Shown: positions 38,825 through 48,426 of the stretch, one piece after another | Layout: each line of letters begins with the position of its first letter | How positions within the stretch are numbered: the first letter of the stretch is position 1 | Assembly (NCBI RefSeq): GCF_025736935.1 | Contig: NZ_CP107048.1 | Location: forward strand, 1,054,001 to 1,118,000 | Reading direction: 5' to 3' | Origin: Qipengyuania sp. SS22 | GTDB taxonomy: Bacteria > Pseudomonadota > Alphaproteobacteria > Sphingomonadales > Sphingomonadaceae | DNA length: 64,000 bases | The notes under the pieces: generated by a model | Seen by the model: only the letters and a program-made list of their open reading frames with translations | Told to the model about the DNA's origin: nothing | Databases searched by the model: none | Translations under genes and position numbers: made by a program

Positions 38825-40132
38825 TCAGCGGGTTTCGCGCGCCAGCCGGCTCATCAGGATGGCCGAGCGCTGCGCCTGCCGCACGATCGAGCGCAAGTTG
38901 ATCGTTTCGCCTTCGGCGTGGCTGCCGCTGCCCGCGGGCCCCATCCCGGCCAGCCCGTCGACATAGGGAGCAACGAAGCTGATATCGGCTGCCCCGCGGC
39001 GCGCCGGTGGATAGGGCTGCATCGCATCGTGCCCCAGGTCGGCGTTGATCGCGTTGAGCCGGTCGAGCAGCGCGGCATTGCCCGCGGTCGGCGCCATCGG
39101 CGGATAGCGGAACTCGATCGCGATGGTCGCCTCGGTACCCGGCAGGTGCTGCGCGACGATGGCGCGCATCCGTTCGGCGGTCGCCTCGTTCTGTTCGGGT
39201 GTCAGCGCGCGCAGATCGCCGCGGGCCACCGCATGCGAGGGGATGATGTTGGTCTTGCCGCTCGTAGTCGCGGAGAGGTCGTCTTCGCCCAGCTCGGCCG
39301 GGGTTCCGCCCCCCATGAAGCCGACGTTGTAGGTGAGGTTTTCCTCGGGCAGTTCGCGCCGGAAAGCATCGAGGATGCGCACTATTTCATAGATCGCGCC
39401 ATAGCCCGCATGGTCGGAGAATATGCCCGAGCTGTGCCCGCTGCCCGCGCGCGTGGTCAGCGTCCAGCTGCCCGACGAACGCCGCGCGATCACGCCCGCG
39501 TCCTTGCCGTCCAGCACCGAAAGCCCTTCATAGCCAAGCGCGACATCGGCCCATCTGCCCGCTTCGACCAGGTCCCGGCGCGCGGCCTCCAGCGGTTCAC
39601 CCGCATCTTCCTCGTCGCCCGTCAGCGCGACGACGATGTTCGCGCCCTCGAGCGTGCCCGCCACCTGCATGGCGCGCAGCGCGGCGAGGATCACCACGAT
39701 GCCGCCCTTGTCGTCGACCACGCCCGGCCCAACCGCGCGGTCGCCCTCGCGCACGAAGCCGGTGAAAGCCGAATCGGATTCGAACACCGTGTCGAGATGC
39801 CCGATCAGCAGCATCTTCGTGGTGCCCGGCGCGCCTTCGTGACGCGCGAACAGATGGCCTGCGCGCCCCTGCGCCGACTGGTCGATCCACTCGACGTCGA
39901 AGCCCAGCGCCGCGAACTCGGGCGCCAGCAGCTCGGCGACCGCCTCGACCCCAGCATGGTTGTGCGAACCCGAATTGATGAGCGTGATCCGCTCGAGCAG
40001 CGCGACATCATCCTCGAACCCGTCCGCGACGGTTTCGACCATGACCTCTTCTGCATGGCTGAGTTGCGCGGAGACGGGGGCGGCAAGCAGCGCCGCGAAA
40101 CCCACGACGAAGCCGAGCGCCCCCGTCCGCAT
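38825..40132 (-). CDS. Secreted M20-family metallopeptidase
   Basis: 435 residues with a signal peptide ([22 protein letters not shown]). Zinc ligands are in LLIGHLDTVF, GPGVVDDKGGIVV and LTGDEEDAG, typical of ArgE/DapE/CPG2-like M20 enzymes, and GAADISFVAPYV holds a late ligand region. It probably hydrolyses dipeptides or acylated amino acids in the periplasm. The start overlaps the sdhA stop by one codon (ATGA), tying it to the succinate dehydrogenase transcript where sdhB might be expected. Confidence 0.88.
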   Translation of the reverse strand: MRTGALGFVVGFAALLAAPVSAQLSHAEEVMVETVADGFEDDVALLERITLINSGSHNHAGVEAVAELLAPEFAALGFDVEWIDQSAQGRAGHLFARHEGAPGTTKMLLIGHLDTVFESDSAFTGFVREGDRAVGPGVVDDKGGIVVILAALRAMQVAGTLEGANIVVALTGDEEDAGEPLEAARRDLVEAGRWADVALGYEGLSVLDGKDAGVIARRSSGSWTLTTRAGSGHSSGIFSDHAGYGAIYEIVRILDAFRRELPEENLTYNVGFMGGGTPAELGEDDLSATTSGKTNIIPSHAVARGDLRALTPEQNEATAERMRAIVAQHLPGTEATIAIEFRYPPMAPTAGNAALLDRLNAINADLGHDAMQPYPPARRGAADISFVAPYVDGLAGMGPAGSGSHAEGETINLRSIVRQAQRSAILMSRLARETR

Positions 40133-42075
40133 CAGTAAACCCGCTTCTTCGGCTCGATGTACTTCGCGTCGTCGGTCAGCGTATATTCGTGAACCGGGCG
40201 GTAATCGATCTTCACGCCGCCGCCATTGCCGCCCCAGCCGTCGAACCAGGCGATGGTGTGCTTCATCCATTCGGCGTCGTTGCGATCGGGGAAATCCTCA
40301 TGCGCATGCGCGCCGCGGCTTTCCTTGCGGTTCTCGGCCGAAGCCATGGTGACATTGGCCTGCGCCATCAGATTGTCGAGCTCGAGCGTCTCGATCAGAT
40401 CGCTGTTCCAGATCAGCGAGCGGTCGAAGACCTTCACGTCCTCCATCCGCTTGTTGATCTGCTTCAGGTTTTCGACGCCTTCGGCCATCAGCTTGCTGTC
40501 GCGGAACACCGCCGCGTGGCGCGTCATCGTCTTCTGCATGTCCGCGCGCAGCTCAGCCGTAGGCGTGCCGCCATCGGCGTAGCGGAAGTGGTCGAGCCGG
40601 CCGAGCGACAGTTCGGCGCTGTCGGCGGGCAGCTCGTCATGGCTGGTGCCCGGCTTGATCAGTTCCTTGAGACGGTGGCCGGTCGCGCGGCCGAACACCA
40701 CGAGGTCGATCAGCGAGTTCGAGCCAAGCCGGTTGGCGCCGTGGACCGAGACGCAGGCCGCCTCGCCCACCGCGAACAGGCCGGGGACGATCTTTTCGGG
40801 ATCGCTCTTGTCGCCGGCCATCACTTCGCCGTGATAGTTACAGGGGATGCCGCCCATGTTGTAATGCACCGTCGGCGTCACCGGCAGCGGTTCGCGGGTC
40901 AGATCGACCCCGGCGAAGATCTTGCCGCTTTCGGTGATCCCCGGCAGGCGCTGGCCCAGCACGGTCGGATCGATATGATCGAGATGGAGGTAGATGTGGT
41001 CCTTTTCGGGGCCCACACCGCGGCCTTCGCGCATTTCCAGCGCCATCGAGCGGCTGACGACGTCGCGGCTCGCGAGGTCCTTCGCGGAAGGTGCATAGCG
41101 TTCCATGAACCGCTCGCCTTCGGAATTGGTGAGGTAACCACCCTCGCCGCGCGCGCCTTCGGTGATAAGCACGCCCGCACCGTAGATGCCGGTCGGGTGG
41201 AACTGGACGAATTCCATGTCCTGCAGCGGCAGTCCGGCGCGCAGCACCATGCCGCCGCCGTCGCCGGTGCAGGTATGCGCGCTGGTCGCGGTGTAATAGC
41301 AGCGGCCATAGCCGCCGGTCGCCAGCACCACCGCCTTCGAACGGAAGCGGTGGATCGTGCCGTCGTCGAGGCACATGGCCATGACACCGACGCAGACGCC
41401 GTCCTTCATGATCAGGTCGAGCGCGAAATATTCGATGAAGAAGTCCGCATCGTACTTCAGGCTCTGCTGGTAGAGCGCGTGGAGCATGGCGTGACCGGTA
41501 CGGTCGGCCGCGGCGCAGGTGCGCTGCACCGGCGGGCCTTCACCCATGTTCTGCATGTGGCCGCCGAAGGGACGCTGGTAGATCGTGCCGTCGTCATTGC
41601 GGCTGAACGGCACGCCGGCGTGCTCCAGCTCGTAAACCGCCTGCGGTGCTTCGCGCACCAGATATTCGATCGCGTCCTGGTCGCCGAGCCAGTCGGACCC
41701 TTTGACCGTATCGTACATGTGCCACTGCCAGTGGTCGGGCGTGTTGTTGCCGAGGCTGGCGGCGATGCCGCCCTGCGCCGCGACGGTGTGTGAACGCGTC
41801 GGGAAAACCTTGGTGATATTGGCGGTCTTGAGCCCGCTTTCGGCAGCGCCCATCGTGGCGCGCAGGCCCGAACCGCCGGCGCCAACGACGATCACGTCAT
41901 AGGTGTGGTCGATGATCGGATAGGCGGCAGCGCCGCTCTGGCGGGTGGTGCCCGGGGCCGAACCGGGCGTGGCCGGCGCGGTGTTGGGCGATTGGTTGGA
42001 ACTGTCCACATTGCCCGTATTGGTATCGTCGCGCCCACCGTGCGGCGGCGCGCCATTGTTCGCACCACTAGTCAT
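40132..42075 (-). CDS. sdhA: Succinate dehydrogenase flavoprotein subunit
   Basis: 647 residues, about 50 longer than usual. The flavoprotein shows [16 protein letters not shown], the FAD-linkage region [15 protein letters not shown], catalytic HPTGIYGAG and [11 protein letters not shown], and ending RPVHEYTL. It oxidises succinate to fumarate and passes electrons to SdhB. Residues 1-47 ([20 protein letters not shown]...) are low-complexity, rich in Asn, Gly, Pro and Thr, with no ATG between them and the conserved fold. Translation is coupled to sdhD (ATGA). No sdhB lies next to it. Confidence 0.96.
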   Translation of the reverse strand: MTSGANNGAPPHGGRDDTNTGNVDSSNQSPNTAPATPGSAPGTTRQSGAAAYPIIDHTYDVIVVGAGGSGLRATMGAAESGLKTANITKVFPTRSHTVAAQGGIAASLGNNTPDHWQWHMYDTVKGSDWLGDQDAIEYLVREAPQAVYELEHAGVPFSRNDDGTIYQRPFGGHMQNMGEGPPVQRTCAAADRTGHAMLHALYQQSLKYDADFFIEYFALDLIMKDGVCVGVMAMCLDDGTIHRFRSKAVVLATGGYGRCYYTATSAHTCTGDGGGMVLRAGLPLQDMEFVQFHPTGIYGAGVLITEGARGEGGYLTNSEGERFMERYAPSAKDLASRDVVSRSMALEMREGRGVGPEKDHIYLHLDHIDPTVLGQRLPGITESGKIFAGVDLTREPLPVTPTVHYNMGGIPCNYHGEVMAGDKSDPEKIVPGLFAVGEAACVSVHGANRLGSNSLIDLVVFGRATGHRLKELIKPGTSHDELPADSAELSLGRLDHFRYADGGTPTAELRADMQKTMTRHAAVFRDSKLMAEGVENLKQINKRMEDVKVFDRSLIWNSDLIETLELDNLMAQANVTMASAENRKESRGAHAHEDFPDRNDAEWMKHTIAWFDGWGGNGGGVKIDYRPVHEYTLTDDAKYIEPKKRVY

Positions 42076-42461
42076 CAGGAAATTCCTCCAAGCGCGATGC
42101 GCGCAATCGAAACGAGACCGAAGACACCGCCGCCGATCGCCGCGAGGTTGAGCGCAGCGATACAGGCGAACTTGTTTCCGGGAGTATGGACATAATCCTC
42201 GATCAGCACCTGCAGGCCAAGCCGTGCGTGCCAGAAGACCGAGATGATCAGCAGCGCCAGCGCAGTGGCGGGCACCGTTTGCGCGGCCCAGCCGGCGACC
42301 GTGCCGTAGGAATAGTCAGGCAGCAGCGCGAGGCTGACCGCAAGGAACAGCATCAGCACCAGATTGCCGATGGCGGTGAAGCGCTGCAGCAGCCAGTGAT
42401 GCGCGCCTTCATGCGCCGAGCCGAGCCCGCGTACGCGTCCGATCGAGGTTCCGTTACCCAT
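42075..42461 (-). CDS. sdhD: Succinate dehydrogenase membrane anchor subunit
   Basis: A 128-residue protein with three hydrophobic segments (about 27-48, 60-80 and 98-122). [20 protein letters not shown] is typical of alphaproteobacterial SdhD, with [16 protein letters not shown] carrying the heme-proximal His and the quinone-site Asp-Tyr. It anchors the flavoprotein to the inner membrane. The ATG at 42461 begins [12 protein letters not shown]. Twelve bases separate it from the sdhC stop. Confidence 0.93.
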   Translation of the reverse strand: MGNGTSIGRVRGLGSAHEGAHHWLLQRFTAIGNLVLMLFLAVSLALLPDYSYGTVAGWAAQTVPATALALLIISVFWHARLGLQVLIEDYVHTPGNKFACIAALNLAAIGGGVFGLVSIARIALGGIS

Positions 42462-42473
42462 GGGTCTAAGCCT

Positions 42474-42854
42474 TTAGCGAAGCAGGATGAGGGCCCAGAA
42501 GCCCGCAGTGAGAAGAATGCCGAGCAGCGGCGCGAGGATCGACCAGGTCTTGTTCGTGTCGAGCTCATAGCCGGCCCCGAGATCGAGCACGAAGTGGCGC
42601 AGGCCGCTCATCATATGACTGAAAAACGCCCACGACAGGCCGACCAGCACCACCAGCCCCAGCGGCGAACCCATCAGGGTTTCGAACTGGCCATAGGCTT
42701 CCGGCCCCGCGGCCATCGCGCCCAGCCACCACAGCAGCACGCCCAGACCGACCAGCGCCATGCCGTCGCCTGTCATGCGGTGGAGGATCGAGACCGCCAT
42801 ATGCGGGCCCCATTTCCAGATTTGCAGGTGCGGCGCCATCGGGCGGTTGGCCAT
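42474..42854 (-). CDS. sdhC: Succinate dehydrogenase cytochrome b556 subunit
   Basis: 126 residues. RPMAPHLQIWKWGPHMAVSI and LHRMTGDGMAL are the classic SdhC motifs (SIxHRxTG), with SHMMSGLRHFVLDLG supplying the heme His. Three membrane segments follow. The second ATG (42854) lies six bases after GGAAG, better than the first ATG (42860). It heads the sdhC-sdhD-sdhA operon, divergent from the SDR gene across about 108 bases. Confidence 0.94.
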   Translation of the reverse strand: MANRPMAPHLQIWKWGPHMAVSILHRMTGDGMALVGLGVLLWWLGAMAAGPEAYGQFETLMGSPLGLVVLVGLSWAFFSHMMSGLRHFVLDLGAGYELDTNKTWSILAPLLGILLTAGFWALILLR

Positions 42855-42962
42855 GGTCATCTTCCGGTTGAGACAATTGGAGTGCTTCCCTTAGCGATAT
42901 GGGCGTGTGTGACAAGGCGCGCGGCCTCGACAAGTTGCGCAAATTTTTCGAATAGGGTGTGC

Positions 42963-43673
42963 ATGACATGTATTCTTCTTACCGGCTCCAGCCGCGGGAT
43001 CGGGGCAGCGGCGAAAACCGCGCTCGAAGCCCGCGGTGCCCAGGTTATCGGCCAGGCCACGCGGAGCAGCTCGATCGACACCATCCCGGCCGATTTCTGC
43101 GAACCGGGCGCGCCGCAGGAGGTGTGGCAGGCCGCGCTCGCCCGGGCGGGCGGGCAGATCGACGTGCTGGTCAACAATGCCGGGCTGTTCGATCCCAATC
43201 CGATCGAACGCTCGGACATCGCCTGGCTCGATGCATGGGAGGATACCATGCGGATCAATCTGACCGCAGCGGCGCAGCTCAGCCGGTTTGCTGTCAGGCA
43301 CTGGCAGGAACGCGGCACTGCGGGCCGGATCGTCCATGTCGCCAGCCGCGCAGGGCACCGCGGCGATTCGCCCGCGCATTGGCATTATGCGGCGAGCAAG
43401 GGCGGGATGCTGGCGATGCACAAGACCATCGCCCGCCAATATGCGCGCGAGGATATCCTGAGCTTCGCCATCACCCCCGGCTTTACCGATACCTCGATGG
43501 CGGGCGATTACCTCGACAGCCGCGGCGGGCCCGGCCTGCTCGCGGATATTCCGTTGGGGCGCGTGGCCGAGCCCGAAGAGATTGCCAGGCTTGTAGAATT
43601 CTGCGCGCTTGATGCGCCGCCCAGCATGACGGGCGCCACGCTTGATGCCAATGGAGCCAGCTATGTCCGCTAG
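42963..43673 (+). CDS. SDR family oxidoreductase
   Basis: 236 residues. The cofactor motif is LLTGSSRGIGAAAKTAL, with VLVNNAGLFDPNP, and HYAASKGGMLAMHKTIA with active Tyr and Lys. PGFTDTSMAGDYL and the late TGATLDANGASYV are standard. The substrate is unknown; the closest pattern is 3-oxoacyl-ACP reductase-like. The metallo-beta-lactamase gene starts 11 bases before its stop, so the two are translationally coupled. Confidence 0.88.
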   Translation: MTCILLTGSSRGIGAAAKTALEARGAQVIGQATRSSSIDTIPADFCEPGAPQEVWQAALARAGGQIDVLVNNAGLFDPNPIERSDIAWLDAWEDTMRINLTAAAQLSRFAVRHWQERGTAGRIVHVASRAGHRGDSPAHWHYAASKGGMLAMHKTIARQYAREDILSFAITPGFTDTSMAGDYLDSRGGPGLLADIPLGRVAEPEEIARLVEFCALDAPPSMTGATLDANGASYVR

Positions 43674-44571
43674 ATTACTGCCCGCCCTCGCCGCGGCGCT
43701 GCTCGCATCCGCCTGCGCGCCGCCGATCCAGACGCTTGCCCCGCTGCCGGAGCCCGAACAGGTTACCCCGCAGCAATGGGCAGCGACCTGTTCCGAGTGG
43801 GACGAATGGGACAAGCCCGCCCCGCCCTATCGCATCCATGGGTCGATCTACTATGTCGGCACGTGCGGTATTTCCGCTATCCTCGTCGCGGGCGCAAAGG
43901 GTCATATATTGATCGACAGCGGGACGGTGGCGGGCACCGGGGTCGTGCTCGACAATATCGGCAAGCTCGGCTTTCGCCCCAACGAGATCGCCAGCCTGCT
44001 GCACAGCCACGAGCATTTCGACCATGTCGCAGGACACGCGATGATCAAGCGGGCCAGCGGCGCGCATGTGGTCGCCTCGCCCCGCGCCGCCGCGGTATTG
44101 CGCAGCGGCGAGGACGATCCCGACGATCCGCAATATGGCATGCACGGTCCGCTGGAACCGGTCGCGGTCGATGTCGTGGTGCGTGGTGGCGAGACCGTCC
44201 GCAGCGAAACCGCGACGCTGACCGCGATCGCCACGCCGGGGCATACACCGGGCGCGCTGAGCTGGGCATGGGACTCCTGCGATGCGGCAGGTGACTGCAT
44301 TGGCGTCGTCTATGCCGATTCGCTTTCGCCGGTGAGCCGCGACGACTACCGCTTCGGCGATCATCCCGACTATGTCGCCGCCTATCGCGCGGGCCTGCAA
44401 AGACTGCGTGACCAAAAGTGCGACCTTCTGCTGACACCGCATCCCTCGGCCAGCGACATGGTCGCGCGCGCAGCCAGCGGTTCGCTGATCGGCGGAATGT
44501 CCTGCGCCGACTATGCCCATGCAGTGGAAGCCCGGCTCGACGCGCGGCTGGCGGAGGAAACCGATGGGTGA
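43663..44571 (+). CDS. Subclass B3 metallo-beta-lactamase
   Basis: 302 residues. The signal peptide MSARLLPALAAALLASAC may end in a lipobox. All B3 zinc ligands are seen: H116, H118, D120 and H121 in HSHEHFDHVAGH, H194 in TPGHTPGALSW and H260 in LLLTPHPSASD. VYADSLSPVSRDDY is the B3 active-site Ser loop, and Cys253 and Cys281 could make the B3 disulfide. B3 enzymes hydrolyse carbapenems and other beta-lactams in the periplasm; whether this one does is inferred. The gene is coupled to an SDR before it and prmA after it, and has normal GC. Confidence 0.9.
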   Translation: MSARLLPALAAALLASACAPPIQTLAPLPEPEQVTPQQWAATCSEWDEWDKPAPPYRIHGSIYYVGTCGISAILVAGAKGHILIDSGTVAGTGVVLDNIGKLGFRPNEIASLLHSHEHFDHVAGHAMIKRASGAHVVASPRAAAVLRSGEDDPDDPQYGMHGPLEPVAVDVVVRGGETVRSETATLTAIATPGHTPGALSWAWDSCDAAGDCIGVVYADSLSPVSRDDYRFGDHPDYVAAYRAGLQRLRDQKCDLLLTPHPSASDMVARAASGSLIGGMSCADYAHAVEARLDARLAEETDG

Positions 44572-45469
44572 TGCCTGGAAGATCCTCGCCGAAGTGTCGA
44601 AACCCGTCGCCAGGGCCGCGCTGGTCGCGCATGAGGACGCGGTGGACTGGCCGGTAGAATGGGTGGTGACCGGAATGGAAGTCGCCGACCATCTGCCCGA
44701 TGACTGGACCGTCGAAGTCTATCTCGATCGCCAACCGAAATCCGCCGATCTGCAACGCGTAGCGACCCTGTTCGAAGGCAAACCGCCCGCTTTCGTGGTC
44801 GAGAAGCTACCCGATACCGATTGGGTGACCGAGAGCCAGAAAGGCGTCGATCCAATCCGTGCGGGCCGGTTCCATGTCCGCACGCCCGAACATCCGGCCG
44901 ATCCGGCAATGGTCGATTTCATCGTTCCGGCCAGCCAGGCCTTCGGGACCGGGCAGCACCAGACCACTGCAGGCTGTCTCGCCATGCTCGACCGCATGAA
45001 GCGCGAGGGCGTTGTGGCACGCAACCATGCCGATATCGGCACCGGCACCGGCCTGCTCGCCTTTGCCGCGATCCATCTGTGGCCACATGCCAGGGCGACC
45101 GCATCGGATATCGACCCGGTCTGCGCAGGCGTGGTGCGCGACAACATGGCAACCAACGCTATCCGCGAAGGCCACGGTCCGGGCGAGCTGACCATGGTCA
45201 TCGCCGACGGGATGGAGGATCCGCTGCTGGCGCTGCGCGGCCCCTACGACCTGTTCATCGCCAACATCCTTGCCGGGCCGCTGGTCGAACTTGCGCCGTC
45301 CTTCGCTGCGGCCATCGCGCCCGGCGGCAACCTGCTGCTCGCCGGGCTGCTCGAGACGCAGGAACTGCGGGTGCGCCGTGCCTACCGCGCGCAAGGCTTC
45401 CGGCTGGCGCGGCGGCTGGTGCGCGGTGACTGGTCGATCCTGTGGCTGCGCAAAAGCCGCGTGCGGTGA
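44564..45469 (+). CDS. prmA: Ribosomal protein L11 methyltransferase
   Basis: About 301 residues. The N-terminal ferredoxin-like part is followed by the SAM site IGTGTGLLAFAAIHLWP, with FGTGQHQTTAGCLAML before it and DLFIANILAGPLVELAPSF at the active region (NxLAxPL). It methylates Lys and the N terminus of ribosomal protein L11. The ATG at 44564 overlaps the beta-lactamase stop by eight bases, and its own stop overlaps the next gene (GTGA). The N-terminal half is diverged from E. coli PrmA. Confidence 0.92.
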   Translation: MGDAWKILAEVSKPVARAALVAHEDAVDWPVEWVVTGMEVADHLPDDWTVEVYLDRQPKSADLQRVATLFEGKPPAFVVEKLPDTDWVTESQKGVDPIRAGRFHVRTPEHPADPAMVDFIVPASQAFGTGQHQTTAGCLAMLDRMKREGVVARNHADIGTGTGLLAFAAIHLWPHARATASDIDPVCAGVVRDNMATNAIREGHGPGELTMVIADGMEDPLLALRGPYDLFIANILAGPLVELAPSFAAAIAPGGNLLLAGLLETQELRVRRAYRAQGFRLARRLVRGDWSILWLRKSRVR

Positions 45470-46149
45470 AACGCGCGGCGAAATGGACCGCATGGGCGGT
45501 CGCCGTGCCGCTCATCCTGCTGACGCTGTTCCTCCTCGCCGCGTGGATCGGCAGCGCGCTGCCGCGCAATGGCGACTGGGTCGAACCCGACACGGGCGTC
45601 GAGATCATGATCGAAACCAATGGTGTGCATACCGCGATCGTCATGCCACTGGTCACCGCGCAGAAGGATTGGCGGCCCGCCTTTCCCGTGGGCGATCTCG
45701 GCGCGCCCTTTCGCCCCTATACGCATGTTTCGGTCAGCTGGGGCGAGCGCGAGGTGTTCCTCAACACGCCCACATGGGGCGATATCACGCCTGCTACGAT
45801 CCTGGGCGCGGCGGTGGGCGGCGACAGCCTGCTCCATATCGCGCATTACACCCGTCCCGCACCGAGCGACACGATGCGCCCGCTGCGAATTACCCGGGGG
45901 CAATACGCCCGGCTGGTCGCGGCGATCGAGCGCCAGGTCCTCCCGCCCGCCGCGCGCACATTCTACCCCGGATATTACGCCAACGACGTCTTCTACGACG
46001 CGCCGGGCACCTATCATCTGGGGAACACCTGCAACCAGTGGACCAGCGACACGCTGGCCGAAGCCGGTATCCGCACCGGTCGCTGGACCCCGCTGGCGGG
46101 CGGCGTGATGCGCTGGATTCCGTATGAATTGCGAGGGGGTGCTCGCTAA
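45466..46149 (+). CDS. DUF2459 (TIGR02117) membrane-anchored protein
   Basis: About 227 residues. One membrane segment (AVAVPLILLTLFLLAAWIG, residues 8-27) is followed by a periplasmic domain with TNGVHTAIVMP, WGEREVFLNTPTW, and YHLGNTCNQWTSDTLAEAG. The HTA, the W-G-x-R-E, and the C-N-Q-W motifs define DUF2459, suggested to be hydrolase-like with a Cys nucleophile (NTCNQW). The function is unknown. The GTG at 45466 overlaps the prmA stop; an in-frame GTG 24 bases earlier is possible. Confidence 0.83.
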   Translation: MKRAAKWTAWAVAVPLILLTLFLLAAWIGSALPRNGDWVEPDTGVEIMIETNGVHTAIVMPLVTAQKDWRPAFPVGDLGAPFRPYTHVSVSWGEREVFLNTPTWGDITPATILGAAVGGDSLLHIAHYTRPAPSDTMRPLRITRGQYARLVAAIERQVLPPAARTFYPGYYANDVFYDAPGTYHLGNTCNQWTSDTLAEAGIRTGRWTPLAGGVMRWIPYELRGGAR

Positions 46150-47615
46150 GCGAGCCCCGCATCCGCCGCGGGAACGCCCGCCACCGGGCGCCCGACATCA
46201 AGCATCGCGCGCACCCGTTCGGAGAACATCAGCTTGCCCTGCGGATAATAGCGGCGGTGGATGCGCATCAGCTCCGCCAGATGCGCATTGTCCAGCGTCT
46301 TGCAGAACTCGGGGCCCAGCGCGCTCTTGCCGAAATGCGGGCGCGTGTCGGGTTCGTAATGCATCACCAGCCGCTGGAGCCGTTCGAGCCAGGCATAATC
46401 GCGCGGATCGGCGAACAGGTCGATCGCGGCCATCGGGCGCCGGGCATTGGCTGCAAAATGCGGCCCCGCCTCGCCCGGCATTTCGCGCACCGAGATGATC
46501 CCCTTGAGGAAGAAGCCGAGATCGCGCAGCGCATCGGCCTCGCGGATGATGAACTTGACCACCGCCGGAGCTTTTTCCAGCGGGACGAAGAAGGCGAGAT
46601 TATAGCCGGTATAGGTGGTCGAGAAGAGCCCGCGCGTAATGCTCGGCGCGCGGTTTTCCTTCAGCCCCGGCTGCGGATCGTAGAGGTAATCCAGATCAAC
46701 GGGATCGGTTATCACCCGTTCGCTCTGCTTCAGGTCGAGCCAGTCGATGAACCGCTGCATCGGGCGGCGCAGCTTGGGCAAGAACCGGTCGAGCTTGTAA
46801 TAGCGCCGCAGGAACCAAGCGGCGAATTTGCCGCTGCCCCCGCTGGCCTTGGGGTGCGTGGCGATGGCCCCCGCCTGGTCGGTTTCCGCCAGCGCGTGGA
46901 GCATGATCACCGGGTCTTCGGGGTTGGTATAGGGCATCACCGCCCAGTTCACTGCAAGCGCGCCCTGCTTGAGCTCGTCAAGCTTCGACAGGCGGCTCAT
47001 CGAGCTTACCGAGACGTAGGATTCGAGCGGCTTGGTCTCGAGCACCAGTTCCACGATCGGCGCGATCGTCCCGAAGGACAGCGCGACATAGGCGAATTCG
47101 GGATCGCCGCGCTTGAGCGTGACGCGCTGTCCCGCGCCGTCGAGGAAGGTCAGTTCGACGATCGCATCGGCCATCACCGCACGCGGGCCGAAGCCGTGGG
47201 TGCCGGTCGCCAGCGCGCCGATTACCGATTGCTCCATGTAATTGCCTGCATTGTGCAGCCCGCGGCGATGTTCGTCGCGCAGATACTCCTTGAGATCACG
47301 CACCGAGACCGAGGCGCCCACGCGCACGGTCTCGCTCGCCGGGTCGTAGGCCAACGTCGTCAGCCCGCCCTCGCGCATCATCATCGCGGTGACGCTGGGG
47401 ACCACCTGCACCCCGTTATAGGAATGCGACTTGCCCACGCAGCTGAACTCGCCCTCGCAGATCAGTGCGGCAAGCTGCGCCTCATCCTGCGGCACGCGCG
47501 CTTCGGTCTCGGTCCGGAAGACGTTGATCCACGTGCGAATCCAGCGTTTGCCATCGGTGCCCACGGCCCGCGCGTCCGCGCGCCGTTCGCAATAGCGACG
47601 ATAATACCCGATCAT
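46146..47615 (-). CDS. FAD-binding sugar-lactone oxidase, ALO/L-gulonolactone oxidase family
   Basis: 489 residues. The N-terminal FAD domain (PCMH/VAO type) shows CVGKSHSYNGVQVVPSVTAM and NAGNYMEQSVIGALATGTHG, with the ATGTHG motif of the family. The C-terminal ALO domain has HFGKSALGPEF and the end CxxxxxxxHLAELMRIHRRYYP-like pattern LAELMRIHRRYYPQGKLMF. Homologues oxidise D-arabinono- or L-gulono-1,4-lactone. The natural substrate is unknown. The ATG at 47615 has GGGGAAA upstream. It is convergent with DUF2459 and divergent from the next SDR. Confidence 0.88.
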   Translation of the reverse strand: MIGYYRRYCERRADARAVGTDGKRWIRTWINVFRTETEARVPQDEAQLAALICEGEFSCVGKSHSYNGVQVVPSVTAMMMREGGLTTLAYDPASETVRVGASVSVRDLKEYLRDEHRRGLHNAGNYMEQSVIGALATGTHGFGPRAVMADAIVELTFLDGAGQRVTLKRGDPEFAYVALSFGTIAPIVELVLETKPLESYVSVSSMSRLSKLDELKQGALAVNWAVMPYTNPEDPVIMLHALAETDQAGAIATHPKASGGSGKFAAWFLRRYYKLDRFLPKLRRPMQRFIDWLDLKQSERVITDPVDLDYLYDPQPGLKENRAPSITRGLFSTTYTGYNLAFFVPLEKAPAVVKFIIREADALRDLGFFLKGIISVREMPGEAGPHFAANARRPMAAIDLFADPRDYAWLERLQRLVMHYEPDTRPHFGKSALGPEFCKTLDNAHLAELMRIHRRYYPQGKLMFSERVRAMLDVGRPVAGVPAADAGLA

Positions 47616-47754
47616 GGCGTTTCCCCCTGCCAACCCCTTGTGCGCGCGTCATAACCCGCCACTCGCCCGGAAGCGAGGACAGGAACGACAATACGCACCG
47701 GAACCTCCGTCCGGCCAGGGCGCTGTTGGAGAGCCATTCGAATCAGGAGACTTC

Positions 47755-48426
47755 ATGACCAAGACGCTGCTCATCACCGGCGCCTCGACCGGTATCGGCG
47801 CCGCCACTGCCCGCGCTGCGGCACAGGCGGGCTGGAACGTCGCGCTGCTCGCGCGCTCGAAGGACACGCTTGAGGAACTCGCCGGAGACATTGGCGACAG
47901 CGCGCTCGCATTGCCGTGCGATGTGACCCAGCGTGACGAACTGGACCGGGCCATCGCGCAGGCAGTCGCGCATTTCGGCGGGCTCGATGCAGTCTATGCC
48001 AATGCCGGCAAGGGCGTCTCCAGCGCGGGTATCGAACAGGGCGACCCTGAGGAATGGCACGCCATGATCCACCTCAATATCCTCGCCGTACTTGCCACCG
48101 CGCATGCCACGCTGCCGCATCTGCGCAAGACCAAGGGACATTTCGTGGTCACCGGCTCGAAAGCCGGACGCGATCATCTCAAGGGGTCGGTCTATGGCGC
48201 GACCAAGTGGTTCGTGCAGGGCTTCGCTGGCAATCTGGCAGAAGAAATGCGCGAATGGGGCGGCCGCTGCACCGTGATTACCCCCGGCATGGTCGACACA
48301 CCCTTCTTCGACGAACCCAAGCCCGACAAAATCCAGCCCGAAGACATTGCCGCCGTGGTGATGTTCGCACTGTCGCAGCCCGCCACCGCGGTGGTGCGGG
48401 AAGTGCATATCATGCCCGGCGACTGA
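47755..48426 (+). CDS. SDR family oxidoreductase
   Basis: 223 residues. The cofactor motif is LITGASTGIGAATARAAAQ, followed by AVYANAGKGVSS and GSVYGATKWFVQGFAGNLAEEM with active Tyr and Lys. TPGMVDTPFF is typical. It resembles YdfG-like NADP-dependent reductases acting on 3-hydroxy acids; the substrate cannot be told. The ATG at 47755 has AGGAGAC upstream. It is convergent with the CinA-like gene; the stops abut. Confidence 0.87.
   Translation: MTKTLLITGASTGIGAATARAAAQAGWNVALLARSKDTLEELAGDIGDSALALPCDVTQRDELDRAIAQAVAHFGGLDAVYANAGKGVSSAGIEQGDPEEWHAMIHLNILAVLATAHATLPHLRKTKGHFVVTGSKAGRDHLKGSVYGATKWFVQGFAGNLAEEMREWGGRCTVITPGMVDTPFFDEPKPDKIQPEDIAAVVMFALSQPATAVVREVHIMPGD

Noticed and set aside
37712..40138. 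808-codon plus-strand frame across the cyclase and M20 genes
   Set aside because: Both minus-strand genes are intact and motif-complete; the frame is only a GC shadow.
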